Of a stretch of 64,000 nt of DNA, positions 1 to 9,765 are shown piece after piece. The DNA comes from an uncultured Eubacterium sp. GTDB taxonomy: Bacteria > Bacillota > Clostridia > Lachnospirales > Lachnospiraceae. The translations under genes were made by a program, and so were the position numbers. Under the pieces are notes generated by a model. The model was given only the letters and a program-made list of their open reading frames with translations, had not been told where the DNA came from and did not search any database. Position 1 is the stretch's first letter, and the number at the start of each line of letters is the position of its first letter. Location of the stretch: positions 87,322-151,321 of the forward strand of contig CANRTU010000001.1 in the NCBI GenBank assembly GCA_947642745.1. The letters run 5' to 3'.

Positions 1-1305
1 CCGGTCCGCCACCACATTTTTTAACGGTCTCCCGATACGCCTGAGACTGTATATGCGCCTGGCGCCGCAGGCAAAGGAAGTATCGCCTCCCATGGTCTGG
101 CGAAGCGTCTGCCCGCGCATGGCATACACAGTATAAAACCCGCCTGGCGCCGCAACAGCGCACATGACCAGAAATCCTGTCACCGCAGCAGAGACGGATA
201 CATGAAACATTCCGTTTCCGGCGCCGGATAAACCGCCGGCTCCATATCCCGGGATAACATCCGCCAGCTGCCTGTAACATAGTCCCAGTATCCCATTTCC
301 CAACAGACAGCCCGCCGGATAGCCTGCCAGAAACAGGCATTCCAGTTCCATCACCAGCGTAACGCCAATCTTCCATTCGCTGATTCCCAGTACCTGCATC
401 AGCGCATATTCCGCAGTCCTTCTGGAAACGGATATCTGGAAAATGCTGTATACCATAAACAGACCGGCGGCGCACAGGAGCGTAAGCATTCCATAAAATG
501 CCAGATGATAGTCGCTCTGCAGCTTCAGAATGATATACGTAAAATTCCCCTGCTCATCTGTCAGAGCGAATTTTACAATATCTAAAATACTGTCCGGCCG
601 CTCCCCGCCCAGATGTCTGGTTACCGGATCATTGGATACCACTCCCCCGCCGGATAGCCGGAACGACTCTAAAAATCTCTCCAGCCGCAGGTACAGCCTG
701 CTGTCTTCCGGAAACCGCAGATAATACACCGGGCGTTGCCGCCGCCCCTGATAAGCGCCGCCCACAAAGACCTGCATCTCATCGCCGCCGGCCGCCATCG
801 TAGTGCTTAAAATACCCGTAACCCGGTAATCCCTGCCGTCCAGCTTCACCGTGTCCGAAAGTCTGCCGGAAAATCCCAGATTTCCCAGCGTATAGCGGTC
901 TGCCGCAATCTCGTATTTGCCAGACGGATAGCTGCCCTGAAGAAATTCCCTCTGTGCCATCTGGAGAAAGGAGGCATCCGCATATACCAGATAAATCCGG
1001 TAAGGATAAGTGATGATATCCCGGATCTCCGCTTTTCCCCACTGCAGCGGCATAATATCTTCATGCCCGCCACTGGCAGATACCTCTTCCAGACTTCTCT
1101 CTGTGTCTGTGCCCGGTGTACTTTCCTCAATGGCATAATGCCAGGTGCCATAGACCGCTTTGTCATTTTCCAGCTGACTGATCCGGCTGCTGTACATCAG
1201 AGAACTGATACCGGCTAAAAGGGCGGCTGTTAAAATAATCCCGGACAGAATGGCAATAGTCTGACTTTTGTAATATCTCATATATGCAACGGCCAGTCTG
1301 AACAT
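1..1305 (-). CDS. FtsX/MacB-type ABC transporter permease (3' end outside window)
   Basis: The frame stays open for 435 codons from an ATG at 1305 to the window edge, so the C-terminus is missing. The product has an N-terminal membrane segment right after the start (residues about 13-31), a long extracytoplasmic region, then hydrophobic segments reading LAFYGMLTLLCAAGLFMVYSIF and further ones towards the edge, with the FtsX-typical RTAEYALMQVLGIS stretch after the first of these. It is the membrane partner of the ATPase upstream: its ATG overlaps the ATPase stop (TAATG), which implies translational coupling. Together with the histidine kinase and the response regulator further upstream it makes a peptide-sensing/antibiotic-export type locus. 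Substrate unknown. Confidence 0.85.
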   Translation of the reverse strand, partial: MFRLAVAYMRYYKSQTIAILSGIILTAALLAGISSLMYSSRISQLENDKAVYGTWHYAIEESTPGTDTERSLEEVSASGGHEDIMPLQWGKAEIRDIITYPYRIYLVYADASFLQMAQREFLQGSYPSGKYEIAADRYTLGNLGFSGRLSDTVKLDGRDYRVTGILSTTMAAGGDEMQVFVGGAYQGRRQRPVYYLRFPEDSRLYLRLERFLESFRLSGGGVVSNDPVTRHLGGERPDSILDIVKFALTDEQGNFTYIILKLQSDYHLAFYGMLTLLCAAGLFMVYSIFQISVSRRTAEYALMQVLGISEWKIGVTLVMELECLFLAGYPAGCLLGNGILGLCYRQLADVIPGYGAGGLSGAGNGMFHVSVSAAVTGFLVMCAVAAPGGFYTVYAMRGQTLRQTMGGDTSFACGARRIYSLRRIGRPLKNVVADR

Positions 1306-2012
1306 TACGCATCACCGCCCCTCTCCGGAGACAGTCCGGTGTCGTTCACAATCCGGCCATCCTCAATCCGGATCGTCCGGTCACAAATCTGTGCCATTGC
1401 TTCATTGTGGGTAACCATCAGTATCGTCTGGCTGTATTTGCGGCAGCTTTCCTTTAGCAGTCCCATGACTTCCATGGTAGTGGCGGAATCCAGGTTACCT
1501 GTCGGTTCGTCCGCCAGCAGAAGCGCCGGTCTGGTAACCAGCGCCCGTGCGATGGCCACCCGCTGCTGCTGGCCGCCGGACAGTTCGTGGGGATATTTCT
1601 TTTTCTTATCCCAGATACCAAGTTCCTTTAACAGTCCGCAGATATGGCTGTGTGCGATACGCCTGCCCCGGTCAAACGTCAGTGGAAGCGCCACATTGTC
1701 ATAGACGTTGAGCATCGGCATCAGGCTGTAGTTCTGAAATACAAATCCGATGTTTCTGCGTCTGAAAATAGTCCGCTCTTTTACTGAAAGGGTACTTATT
1801 TCCCTTCCCTTTATAAAAATCTGTCCCTTTGCAGGCTTATCCAGACCTCCCACCAGATTCAGCAGGGTGGATTTTCCAGATCCGGACGTGCCGGCCACCG
1901 CAACGAATTCACCTTCCCTCACCTGCAGGCAGACGTCGTTTAAGGCGCTGACACGGTTCTCTTTTGTGCCATAGATTTTTTCCACATGGCTTAATTCCAG
2001 CATATATTCCAA
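1305..2012 (-). CDS. ABC transporter ATP-binding protein (MacB/LolD type)
   Basis: About 235 residues, the usual size for a single-domain ATPase. Walker A GTSGSGKST lies at residues 41-49, the signature LSGGQQQRVAIARAL begins near 144, and Walker B LLLADEPTGNLD begins near 164. It should energise the FtsX-type permease encoded directly downstream with an overlapping start. A TTG start at 2012 is chosen because GGAG lies 8 bases upstream; an ATG three codons later (2003) is the alternative. Longer in-frame extensions upstream have no ribosome binding site. Family assignment is firm; the transported compound is not known. Confidence 0.93.
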   Translation of the reverse strand: MEYMLELSHVEKIYGTKENRVSALNDVCLQVREGEFVAVAGTSGSGKSTLLNLVGGLDKPAKGQIFIKGREISTLSVKERTIFRRRNIGFVFQNYSLMPMLNVYDNVALPLTFDRGRRIAHSHICGLLKELGIWDKKKKYPHELSGGQQQRVAIARALVTRPALLLADEPTGNLDSATTMEVMGLLKESCRKYSQTILMVTHNEAMAQICDRTIRIEDGRIVNDTGLSPERGGDA

Positions 2013-2159
2013 TTTAATCGCTCCTTTCCTCTTTCTGCCAGACAGTATACCGGAAAGATCTTGCATTTTCTTTACAAAAATGGCGGCCGGTTCTTACAGT
2101 TTTGTAAGAACTGCCGCACAAATCAGTAAAAACCCATGGCGTATCCCGCTAACGGGAAA

Positions 2160-3068
2160 TTATGTTACCATATACTGGTTTTGCAAAAATACGGAAAAAC
2201 TGCTTCCTTTATCACAGACAGACTTTGCGGTTACATACCCCTTTTCTTTTTCCAGAATCAAGGCCGACAGATACAGGCCGATCCCGCATCCTTCGGTATG
2301 TTCTGTCCGGGGACTTCTGTAAAAGCGCCGGAAAACCAGTCCCAGCTCGTCCTGTGGTATCCCGCACCCATTATCTGTAAACCGGATTTCTGTATAGATT
2401 TCATAAGGGTGGACAGTGATACGGATCGTACCGCCTTTTTTCGTATATTTCACCGCATTTTCCAGTATATTGACAAATACTTCCGCCGTCCATTTTTTAT
2501 TATGATATAGCATACGGTCGCTAAACTCTTCTGTTACAAGATCCAGTCCCTTCGCCTCTATTTTGCCATATACGGTATCAATGGCTTCCAGCAGCGTATC
2601 CCGGACCGGAAGATACGCCGGCTCAAACATAATGACATTCTGCTCCAGCTTTACCATTTTGGAAAGGGAACTGGTCAGCCAGTCCAGCCTTGCGGTCTGT
2701 CTTCTGATTTTAGCGACCGAATCCCTCTTTGCCGCTTCATCCAGCGGCTGGCCGCACAAAATCTCCGTATAGAGTAAAAGGCTGGCCAGGGGCGTTTTCA
2801 GCTGGTGGGACATATCAGAAACCAGGCTTTTTACCTGCTCTTTTTCTTCCTGCGCCCGTTCCGCCTGCTTTCCCAGCACTTCCTGAATCCGCCCGGCCTT
2901 GTGCGCCAGGGCGGACAGCTGCCCCTCACGGATACCGGATACTGTGATCTGCTCCTGTTCCAGGATACAGTCCAGCATTCCGTCCACGGTCCGGTACCAG
3001 ATCTTATTCCGGTATACGCTCATGCCAAGGGCAGCGCCCAGCAGCAGAATTAACAGATAAAGAATCAT
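2160..3068 (-). CDS. sensor histidine kinase of an ABC-transporter-linked two-component system
   Basis: About 302 residues. A single N-terminal membrane helix (residues 2-16) is followed by a short linker, a HisKA domain with the phospho-accepting His88 in SDMSHQLKTPL, and a HATPase_c domain with N-box ILENAVKY near 201-208, DNGCGIP and GCGIGLYL. The lack of a large extracellular sensor domain is typical of kinases that sense through an adjacent ABC permease. The ATG at 3068 is preceded by AGGAG at 7 bases; the longer in-frame start at 3134 lacks a site. Its likely partner regulator lies at 6305-7042, separated by an inserted three-gene cassette. Confidence 0.92.
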   Translation of the reverse strand: MILYLLILLLGAALGMSVYRNKIWYRTVDGMLDCILEQEQITVSGIREGQLSALAHKAGRIQEVLGKQAERAQEEKEQVKSLVSDMSHQLKTPLASLLLYTEILCGQPLDEAAKRDSVAKIRRQTARLDWLTSSLSKMVKLEQNVIMFEPAYLPVRDTLLEAIDTVYGKIEAKGLDLVTEEFSDRMLYHNKKWTAEVFVNILENAVKYTKKGGTIRITVHPYEIYTEIRFTDNGCGIPQDELGLVFRRFYRSPRTEHTEGCGIGLYLSALILEKEKGYVTAKSVCDKGSSFSVFLQNQYMVT

Positions 3069-3192
3069 CTTCCCACTCCTTTCCGGAAACGGACAGACAT
3101 CAGATTTCCCCCCGCAGCTGCGGAGTCCGGACAAAATCTGGCTGTATGACAGACGAAATCAGGTTTTCTATAGATCTGCGATTTCTTAAATT

Positions 3193-3615
3193 TTATTCCA
3201 GAATTTTTTCTCCCTGCTCATACAGCAGTCCATTTACATCCATTACCGTTTTTCCTTTCAGCAGGGCATTGATCAGGATACTGTCACGCCGGCTTCTGGG
3301 ATAAAGATTATGATGCGCTCCGGCACGCAGCAGGATGTCTGTTTCTTCTGGTGATAAACGCATGGCCAGGCACAGGGCTACGATTTTGTCCCGTTCCGGC
3401 ATTCTTTTCCCGGAAAATATCTGATAGCCATATTCCCGCTGTATGCCGGAAGCAGCGATGCAGCGGCTCTTTTTCATCTGTTTCTGCTCCAGAAAAGACT
3501 CTAATAATTCATGCAAAGCGGGAACCCGCAGAGAATCCGCTTCTCTTTGCAGATATGACTCCACATTCGGGGAAGCTTTCAAAAGTTCAAACAATTCTCC
3601 TGTGCTTTTTTTCAT
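3193..3615 (-). CDS. small XRE-like helix-turn-helix protein next to the Ser/Thr kinase
   Basis: About 140 residues. The central part (IAASGIQREYGYQIFSGKRMPERDKIVALCLAM) has the spacing of a lambda-repressor-type HTH, and the C-terminal part is helical. The ATG at 3615 follows GGAGG at 8 bases; the ATG at 3630 overlaps that site and is less likely. It is transcribed divergently from the kinase at 3914. A sigma-A promoter with a 16-bp palindrome lies directly upstream of the gene, suggesting autoregulation. HTH-plus-kinase pairs recur in Lachnospiraceae (from memory), and a functional link with the kinase is inferred. Target genes are unknown. Confidence 0.7.
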   Translation of the reverse strand: MKKSTGELFELLKASPNVESYLQREADSLRVPALHELLESFLEQKQMKKSRCIAASGIQREYGYQIFSGKRMPERDKIVALCLAMRLSPEETDILLRAGAHHNLYPRSRRDSILINALLKGKTVMDVNGLLYEQGEKILE

Positions 3616-3628
3616 TCGTATGTCCTCC

Positions 3629-3644
3629 ATGCCATTTATGGCAT
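3629..3644. promoter_or_regulatory. 16-bp palindromic operator candidate
   Basis: ATGCCATTTATGGCAT has perfect 7-base arms and abuts the -10 box of the HTH-gene promoter, covering the expected transcription start. This is a classic position for a self-repressor. Binding by the HTH protein is inferred. Confidence 0.5.
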
Positions 3645-3673
3645 ATTATAGTCTTATCTTTTAAATAAATCAA
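3645..3673 (-). promoter_or_regulatory. sigma-A promoter of the HTH gene
   Basis: Read on the minus strand: TTGATT, 17-base spacer, TATAAT. The -10 box is perfect, and the start codon at 3615 lies about 30 bases downstream. Confidence 0.65.
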
Positions 3674-3796
3674 CCCGGGAAAAGTGACAGACATGCCGCT
3701 GTTCCTTTGATCTGGCCGGGTACAAAAACGCCTGCGATCCGGACTTGCGACATTTACTTTCCAGGGCGCCCTTTCCATAAAGCAAAAAATATGTAA

Positions 3797-3825
3797 TTGA
3801 ACAATGCACGCTGACGGGTTATAAT
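3797..3825 (+). promoter_or_regulatory. sigma-A promoter of the Ser/Thr kinase gene
   Basis: TTGAAC, 17-base spacer, TATAAT. It lies about 90 bases upstream of the kinase start, leaving an untranslated leader of roughly 80 bases. Confidence 0.7.
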
Positions 3826-3913
3826 ATGTTATTATTACATTTCCCGGACTGGCGATGCCATTATCATACTGGAAAATCCGGAATGATCCGTTACAGTATC
3901 AAAGGAGCCGCAA

Positions 3914-5032
3914 ATGCAGAATACTTTATATGAATATATTGACCAGAAATTTATAAACCTGACGCCACAAGGATCCGGCGGCCGTCAGACGGTGTGGCTG
4001 GCGCAGGATGTGGAAACAAAACGCATTGTTATCAAAAAATATATCTCTCTTGAAAATGCTGAGGTATATGAACGTCTCAAATCCATCCGTCACAAAAGTC
4101 TTGTTCCTGTCCTGTACCTGGCGAAAGGAGCCCGGGGTGCGGTAGTCATTCTGGAATACGTCAGTGGTCAGACGATCGGAGAACGGATGGAAACGCAGGG
4201 ACTTTTTCATGAAAAAGACGCCGTTTCTTATATGATCCAGTTACTGCGGGGACTTTACGTGGTGCATCAGGCTGGCATTGTCCACCGGGACATCAAACCG
4301 GATAACCTGCTTATTTCAACCGATGGCATATTAAAAATTCTTGATTTTGACATCAGCAGGATTTACAAAAAACACAGCAGACAGGATACGCAGCTGAACG
4401 GGACACAGGGATACGCAGCGCCGGAACAGCTGGGGCACCAGCAGACCGACGCCCGGTCCGATATATACGCCTCCGGCGTTCTGATGAATGTCATGCTCAC
4501 CGGATGCAGACCAAATGAACAGCCTTATACGGATAACAAAGCCATACATACTATTATCCGCCGGTGTTTCGAAATCTCTCCGGAAAACAGATACCAGAAC
4601 GCAGGTAAAATGCTGCAGGCTCTGGAACGATTGCAGGCTTTCCAGAGATGGCCCGCTGACAGATCCGCTCCGGATACTTCCGCCCACAGAACAGGCATCT
4701 GGCCGGGATTCCGTACCGGCGTCCGCTGGAAACAGATCATCGCCAGCATCTATTATGTTCTGATGAGTATCTACAGCGCCAGCTGTTTATACCTGTGCTG
4801 GCCCGATCCGCTGGCGCTTTTTCTGGAAACTGTGGCAGTGGCCGCCCACATCTGGCTTGCCGTTTTCCTGCCGCTGAATTTTCCGGACTGGATGCGTCTG
4901 GTACCTCCCGTACAGCGGCTGGGCCGTATCCCAAAGATCATACTTGGCATGATGCTCTGGATGATCCTGTTTATGACAGGAGCCACGCTGGACCAGTATG
5001 TATCTGCAAATATCATGCACCTGACCTCCTGA
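3914..5032 (+). CDS. membrane-anchored Ser/Thr protein kinase (Hanks type)
   Basis: 372 residues. The kinase domain spans about 12-240: glycine-containing loop QGSGG (19-23), ATP-binding lysine at 41/42 (IVIKKY), catalytic loop HRDIKPDN with Asp126, Lys128 and Asn131, and APE-like AAPEQ at 168-172. The metal-binding motif is DFD (144-146) instead of DFG; the catalytic Asp144 remains, and by recollection this variant is common in clostridial kinases of this type. The C-terminal third has two or three membrane segments (about 275-372), so the enzyme is membrane bound without an extracellular sensor. There are no PASTA repeats, so it is not a PrkC orthologue. AAAGGAG precedes the ATG. A strong terminator follows. 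Confidence 0.92.
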   Translation: MQNTLYEYIDQKFINLTPQGSGGRQTVWLAQDVETKRIVIKKYISLENAEVYERLKSIRHKSLVPVLYLAKGARGAVVILEYVSGQTIGERMETQGLFHEKDAVSYMIQLLRGLYVVHQAGIVHRDIKPDNLLISTDGILKILDFDISRIYKKHSRQDTQLNGTQGYAAPEQLGHQQTDARSDIYASGVLMNVMLTGCRPNEQPYTDNKAIHTIIRRCFEISPENRYQNAGKMLQALERLQAFQRWPADRSAPDTSAHRTGIWPGFRTGVRWKQIIASIYYVLMSIYSASCLYLCWPDPLALFLETVAVAAHIWLAVFLPLNFPDWMRLVPPVQRLGRIPKIILGMMLWMILFMTGATLDQYVSANIMHLTS

Positions 5033-5069
5033 TAAAATGATAATTGTATGCTCACAGCTTACCAGATAC

Positions 5070-5112
5070 AGACCATGTTTTCTTATAATAATGAGAAATG
5101 CATGGTCTTTTT
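5070..5112 (+). terminator. intrinsic terminator after the kinase
   Basis: AGACCATG pairs with CATGGTCT, with further inner pairing (TTTCTTAT with ATGAGAAA), followed by TTTTT. Confidence 0.8.
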
Positions 5113-5355
5113 GCGTTATGTCATATGACACAGCCGCTTTGTTCTTTGCAGTCCACAGGTCACAGGAACTTTTTAGCAGAAAACCTGCCTGTTTTAAACA
5201 ATAGACAGTTCAAAGTATTTCTCTGGCGCTATGTCATCCCACAGGGAAACGGGTCTGCCATTCACAGATTATCATAGTTGTAATCTGCCAGAATCCGGGC
5301 CTTTTGAGGCAAATCATATGATAACGCAGAAAAGTAAAACACGAGGAGGATTAAT
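5113..5355. other. intergenic region before the zinc-ribbon gene
   Basis: No coding pattern is seen. It contains the GAGGAGG ribosome binding site of the downstream gene (near 5343) but no convincing -35/-10 pair. Confidence 0.4.
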
Positions 5356-6171
5356 ATGAATCAGTCAGATGAAACCAAACGCTGCCGGCACTGCCAGTCA
5401 GAAATTCCAAAAAAGGCGAAAGTCTGCCCAGAATGCCGCAAAAAACAACACGGAAAATTAAAATGGGCCATCCTGGCGGTTGTGATCATTGGGATTGGCG
5501 CTGCCGCAGGCGGCAGCGGGAACGGCCAGGATGAGCCTCTGGTACAGAAAGTAGCGGATCTGCAGGACACAGGCGAAAACCAGAACGCAGACCAGAACAG
5601 CTCCGGCGCAGAAAATGGAAAAAAAGACACAGACAAAAGCGGTACAAAAGAAAACGATCTAAAAGAAAACGATCTAAAAGAAAATGATCTAAAAGAAAGC
5701 GGTGAAAAAGATAACGGCAAACCAGCATCCGGAAAGAAAAACAATACAGATAATAACGGGAAAGCTGACGCAGAGGGCAAAAACGATTCTGGAAACATAT
5801 TTGTTACCGGCGATGTCATTGAGACATCCGGATTGCGGATATCGTTTCTGTCCGCAGAACAATATATATCCGATAATGAATTTATCCAGCCTGAAAAAGG
5901 ACATATTTATTATAAAATGAGCTTTGAATTTGAAAACATCTCCGATTCGGATCAATATGTTTCCTCTTTTGATTTTGACTGTTACGCAGATGGTTACGAC
6001 ATGCAGCAGGCCTATATGGACGACGCACTTAGCCTGGACGCCACACTTTCGCCCGGGAGAAAGTCAAAAGGATCTGTCATATTTGAAGCGCCGCCTGACA
6101 GTAAGGAAATACTGTTAGAATACGAAACGGGCATCTGGACAGAAGATAAAATTATTTTTAAGATCAAATAA
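5356..6171 (+). CDS. zinc-ribbon membrane-anchored protein with DUF4352-like domain
   Basis: 271 residues. The N-terminus is a zinc ribbon (CRHCQSEIPKKAKVCPEC, residues about 10-27), then one membrane helix (WAILAVVIIGIGAAAGG), a low-complexity charged linker, and a C-terminal beta-rich domain (about 150-271) resembling DUF4352 extracellular Ig-like domains. The linker includes three exact copies of KENDL. The zinc ribbon is cytoplasmic and the C-domain probably extracytoplasmic. It shares strand and neighbourhood with the kinase at 3914, so it may be its substrate or effector, but this is only inferred. GAGGAGG precedes the ATG. Confidence 0.8.
   Translation: MNQSDETKRCRHCQSEIPKKAKVCPECRKKQHGKLKWAILAVVIIGIGAAAGGSGNGQDEPLVQKVADLQDTGENQNADQNSSGAENGKKDTDKSGTKENDLKENDLKENDLKESGEKDNGKPASGKKNNTDNNGKADAEGKNDSGNIFVTGDVIETSGLRISFLSAEQYISDNEFIQPEKGHIYYKMSFEFENISDSDQYVSSFDFDCYADGYDMQQAYMDDALSLDATLSPGRKSKGSVIFEAPPDSKEILLEYETGIWTEDKIIFKIK
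5646..5690 (+). repeat. three tandem 15-bp in-frame repeats
   Basis: The unit AAAAGAAAACGATCT occurs three times (the third copy has one C-to-T change) and encodes part of the KENDL repeats. It can vary in copy number without breaking the frame. Confidence 0.9.
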
Positions 6172-6233
6172 ATCTATAGAATAAATTAAATCCATAAAAT
6201 AGATCTATAACATAAATTAAATTCATAAAATAG
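6172..6233. repeat. two 31-bp direct repeats
   Basis: 6172-6202 and 6203-6233 are near-identical AT-rich units beginning ATCTATA and ending CATAAAATAG. A third partial copy begins at 6234 (ATCTGCA). They lie between the inserted cassette and the response regulator. Confidence 0.85.
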
Positions 6234-6304
6234 ATCTGCAGGAAACATGGTCCTAAGGTAATACATGCCTGGCAGCTGTAATCCGGGTCTTACAGACCGC
6301 TCTG

Positions 6305-7042
6305 TCATTCTTTCCAGATATACCCCACGCCGTGCACCGTCCGGATCTTTACCGGGTGGGACGGATCGTCCTCTATTTTCGCCCGCAGGCGGCTGATATT
6401 CACAGATACCGTATTATGATCCACATATTTCCCGTCGCTGTCCCAGATCCGGCTTAAAATCTGCTCTTTTGACAATACATGATTCCGGTTCTCCATCAGA
6501 TAAGAGAGCAGACGGAATTCCAGCGGACTGACGGTAATTTCCAGCTCCGTAAAACCGCCCCGCGGCGGAAAAGAAACCGCTGCCAGAGCAGGCCCTTTGC
6601 AGCCGGATACTTTTTTATATACCCTGCACGTGCTTTTATCCAGGGTAATATTGCCGGAAACAAGTATTTCCGGCGTTATGGATTTATCCAGCGCCCGCCG
6701 GATTCTGGCTTTCAGTACGCCCAGGGAAAAAGGCTTGGATAAATAATCATCCGCCCCCAGTTCCAGCGCCTTGATTTCATCCAGCTCAGAATCCCTGGCG
6801 GTAAGCATAATAACAGGCAGCCGGCTGAACCGGCGCACTTCTTTACATAAGTCAAACCCGCTGCCATCCGGAAGATTACAGTCCAGCAGAACCAGACTGC
6901 AGTTTTCATTTAATATCTGCCGCAGGCCGTCCCCGGCGGTGGAAGCCTCCGCCACATCATATCCGTCACTGGCAAAGGAAAAGCAAAGCCCCTCCCTCAG
7001 GTCAGCGTCATCTTCAATAATCAGTATCTTCTGCTTCGCCAT
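6305..7042 (-). CDS. OmpR-family response regulator
   Basis: About 245 residues. Receiver domain 4-118 with acidic pocket EDD (10-12), phospho-acceptor Asp54 (LLDCNLPDG), conserved Thr/Ala in MLTARD and Lys in YLSKPF. The winged-helix DNA-binding domain is at the C-terminus (VSPLEFRLLSYL ... RIRTVHGVGYIWKE-type ending). The linker carries an unusual insert (SGCKGPALAAVSFPPRGG). The ATG at 7042 follows AGGAGG. It is most likely the partner of the kinase at 2160-3068, controlling the ABC transporter at 1-2012. It starts 54 bp after the stop of the beta-glucosidase gene, so read-through is possible. Confidence 0.93.
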   Translation of the reverse strand: MAKQKILIIEDDADLREGLCFSFASDGYDVAEASTAGDGLRQILNENCSLVLLDCNLPDGSGFDLCKEVRRFSRLPVIMLTARDSELDEIKALELGADDYLSKPFSLGVLKARIRRALDKSITPEILVSGNITLDKSTCRVYKKVSGCKGPALAAVSFPPRGGFTELEITVSPLEFRLLSYLMENRNHVLSKEQILSRIWDSDGKYVDHNTVSVNISRLRAKIEDDPSHPVKIRTVHGVGYIWKE

Positions 7043-7096
7043 ATGAGCGCCTCCTGTCAAACCCCGGGATAAAATGCGGCCGTACCCGCTGCATGT

Positions 7097-8714
<1,618 letters not shown>

Positions 8715-8771
8715 TAAACTTCCCTTCTGTCCCTGCTCTGGCAGCTTTCTAAATAATCCGCAGATTTTTAC

Positions 8772-9629
8772 TTAATGAATCGCATGTACCCCGCAGACCT
8801 TCTTACACTGCCCGCAGTGGATACACTCCGGATGATTGACCTGACGCACCGGATCAATCCGCATGTCACAGACATTGCGGCACGCACCACAATCCACGCA
8901 TTTTTCCGGGTCTGCCCGGTAGCGGAATACAGCCACCGGATTAAACAGAGAATAGACTGCTCCCAGCGGGCATATGTATTTACAAAACGGCCGGTAAATC
9001 AGAACTGACAATATCACCGTAACTGCCAGCAGCACATTTTTCCACACATACAGCCACCCCAGGGCACTGCGCATGGTTTCATTGAAAAGTACCAGTGGTA
9101 TCCCGCCTTCCAGCGTACCTGCCGGACAGATCAGTTTACAAAACCAGGGAGCGCCCTGGCCCAGCACATCCACAATACACAAGGGCAGCAACAGGACAAA
9201 TACAATCAGGATCATATATTTAAGCTTCCGCAGCATCCAGTCGCCTTTAAAGGTTCCGATCTTTTTTACAAACGGGATTTTATACAGCAGATCCTGGAAC
9301 AGTCCGAACGGACAGAGCCATCCACAGACAAGCCTGCCTGTTATGGCCCCGGTAAATATAAGAAATCCGGATATATAATATGCGAATTTAAAATTCCAGT
9401 TTCCAATGACGGCCTGCAGCGCTCCCACCGGGCAGGCGCCCAGCGCTCCCGGACAGGAGTAACAGTTAAGTCCCGGTACACAAAAATTTTTCAGCGGTCC
9501 CCGGTAGATTTTTCCATGTAAAAAACCGGCCAGATAACTATTGGTTAAAAATGCCCATAATATCTGTATTCTGTGGCGTTTCCATTCTCCGTGTTTTCTG
9601 CCTCTGTTTTTATCTTTATCCAATTCCAA
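8772..9629 (-). CDS. NapH/NosR-like 4Fe-4S membrane protein
   Basis: 285 residues with several membrane helices and five cysteine clusters: CYSCPGALGACPVG (near 56), CGWLCPFG (near 103), CKYICPLG (near 212), and two classic ferredoxin motifs CVDCGACRNVCD and CIHCGQCKKVCG at the C-terminus. It probably passes electrons across or along the membrane. The start is TTG at 9629, overlapping the end of the CXXC peptide gene by 14 bases. It forms a tight operon with the redoxin and the CXXC peptide, so it may supply reductant to the extracytoplasmic redoxin; this is inference from context. Confidence 0.9.
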   Translation of the reverse strand: MELDKDKNRGRKHGEWKRHRIQILWAFLTNSYLAGFLHGKIYRGPLKNFCVPGLNCYSCPGALGACPVGALQAVIGNWNFKFAYYISGFLIFTGAITGRLVCGWLCPFGLFQDLLYKIPFVKKIGTFKGDWMLRKLKYMILIVFVLLLPLCIVDVLGQGAPWFCKLICPAGTLEGGIPLVLFNETMRSALGWLYVWKNVLLAVTVILSVLIYRPFCKYICPLGAVYSLFNPVAVFRYRADPEKCVDCGACRNVCDMRIDPVRQVNHPECIHCGQCKKVCGVHAIH

Positions 9630-9765
9630 TACACTCCATACATATGTTCACAGCTTTTTCCAGAACTACTTTCATCTCTCCCCGGCCAATCCCGTAAGCC
9701 ATCATCGCAGCTCCCGCAATGGCGGCGCAGATACCCCGCCAGTCCGGAGGAAGCAGACGCCTCAC
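9616..9765 (-). CDS. CD1871A-type CXXC-motif peptide (49 aa)
   Basis: Starts with GTG at 9765, which overlaps the redoxin stop codon (GTGA) and follows AAAGGAG at about 7 bases. One hydrophobic helix (GICAAIAGAAMMAYGIG) is followed by an acidic/basic stretch and the C-terminal ICMECIGIG with a CXXC pair. This matches, from memory, the small CD1871A-family proteins found between a TlpA-like redoxin and a 4Fe-4S membrane protein in Clostridia. It probably acts as a redox relay in the membrane; the exact role is unknown. Confidence 0.75.
   Translation of the reverse strand: MRRLLPPDWRGICAAIAGAAMMAYGIGRGEMKVVLEKAVNICMECIGIG

Noticed and set aside
3193..5032. Toxin-antitoxin pair (HTH plus kinase, HipBA-like)
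   Set aside because: The kinase is a Hanks-type membrane enzyme, not HipA-like, and the two genes are divergent with separate promoters.
5361..5819. 152-residue Ser/Phe-rich minus-strand ORF
   Set aside because: It is the antisense of the zinc-ribbon protein; its repeats mirror the KENDL repeats of the real gene.
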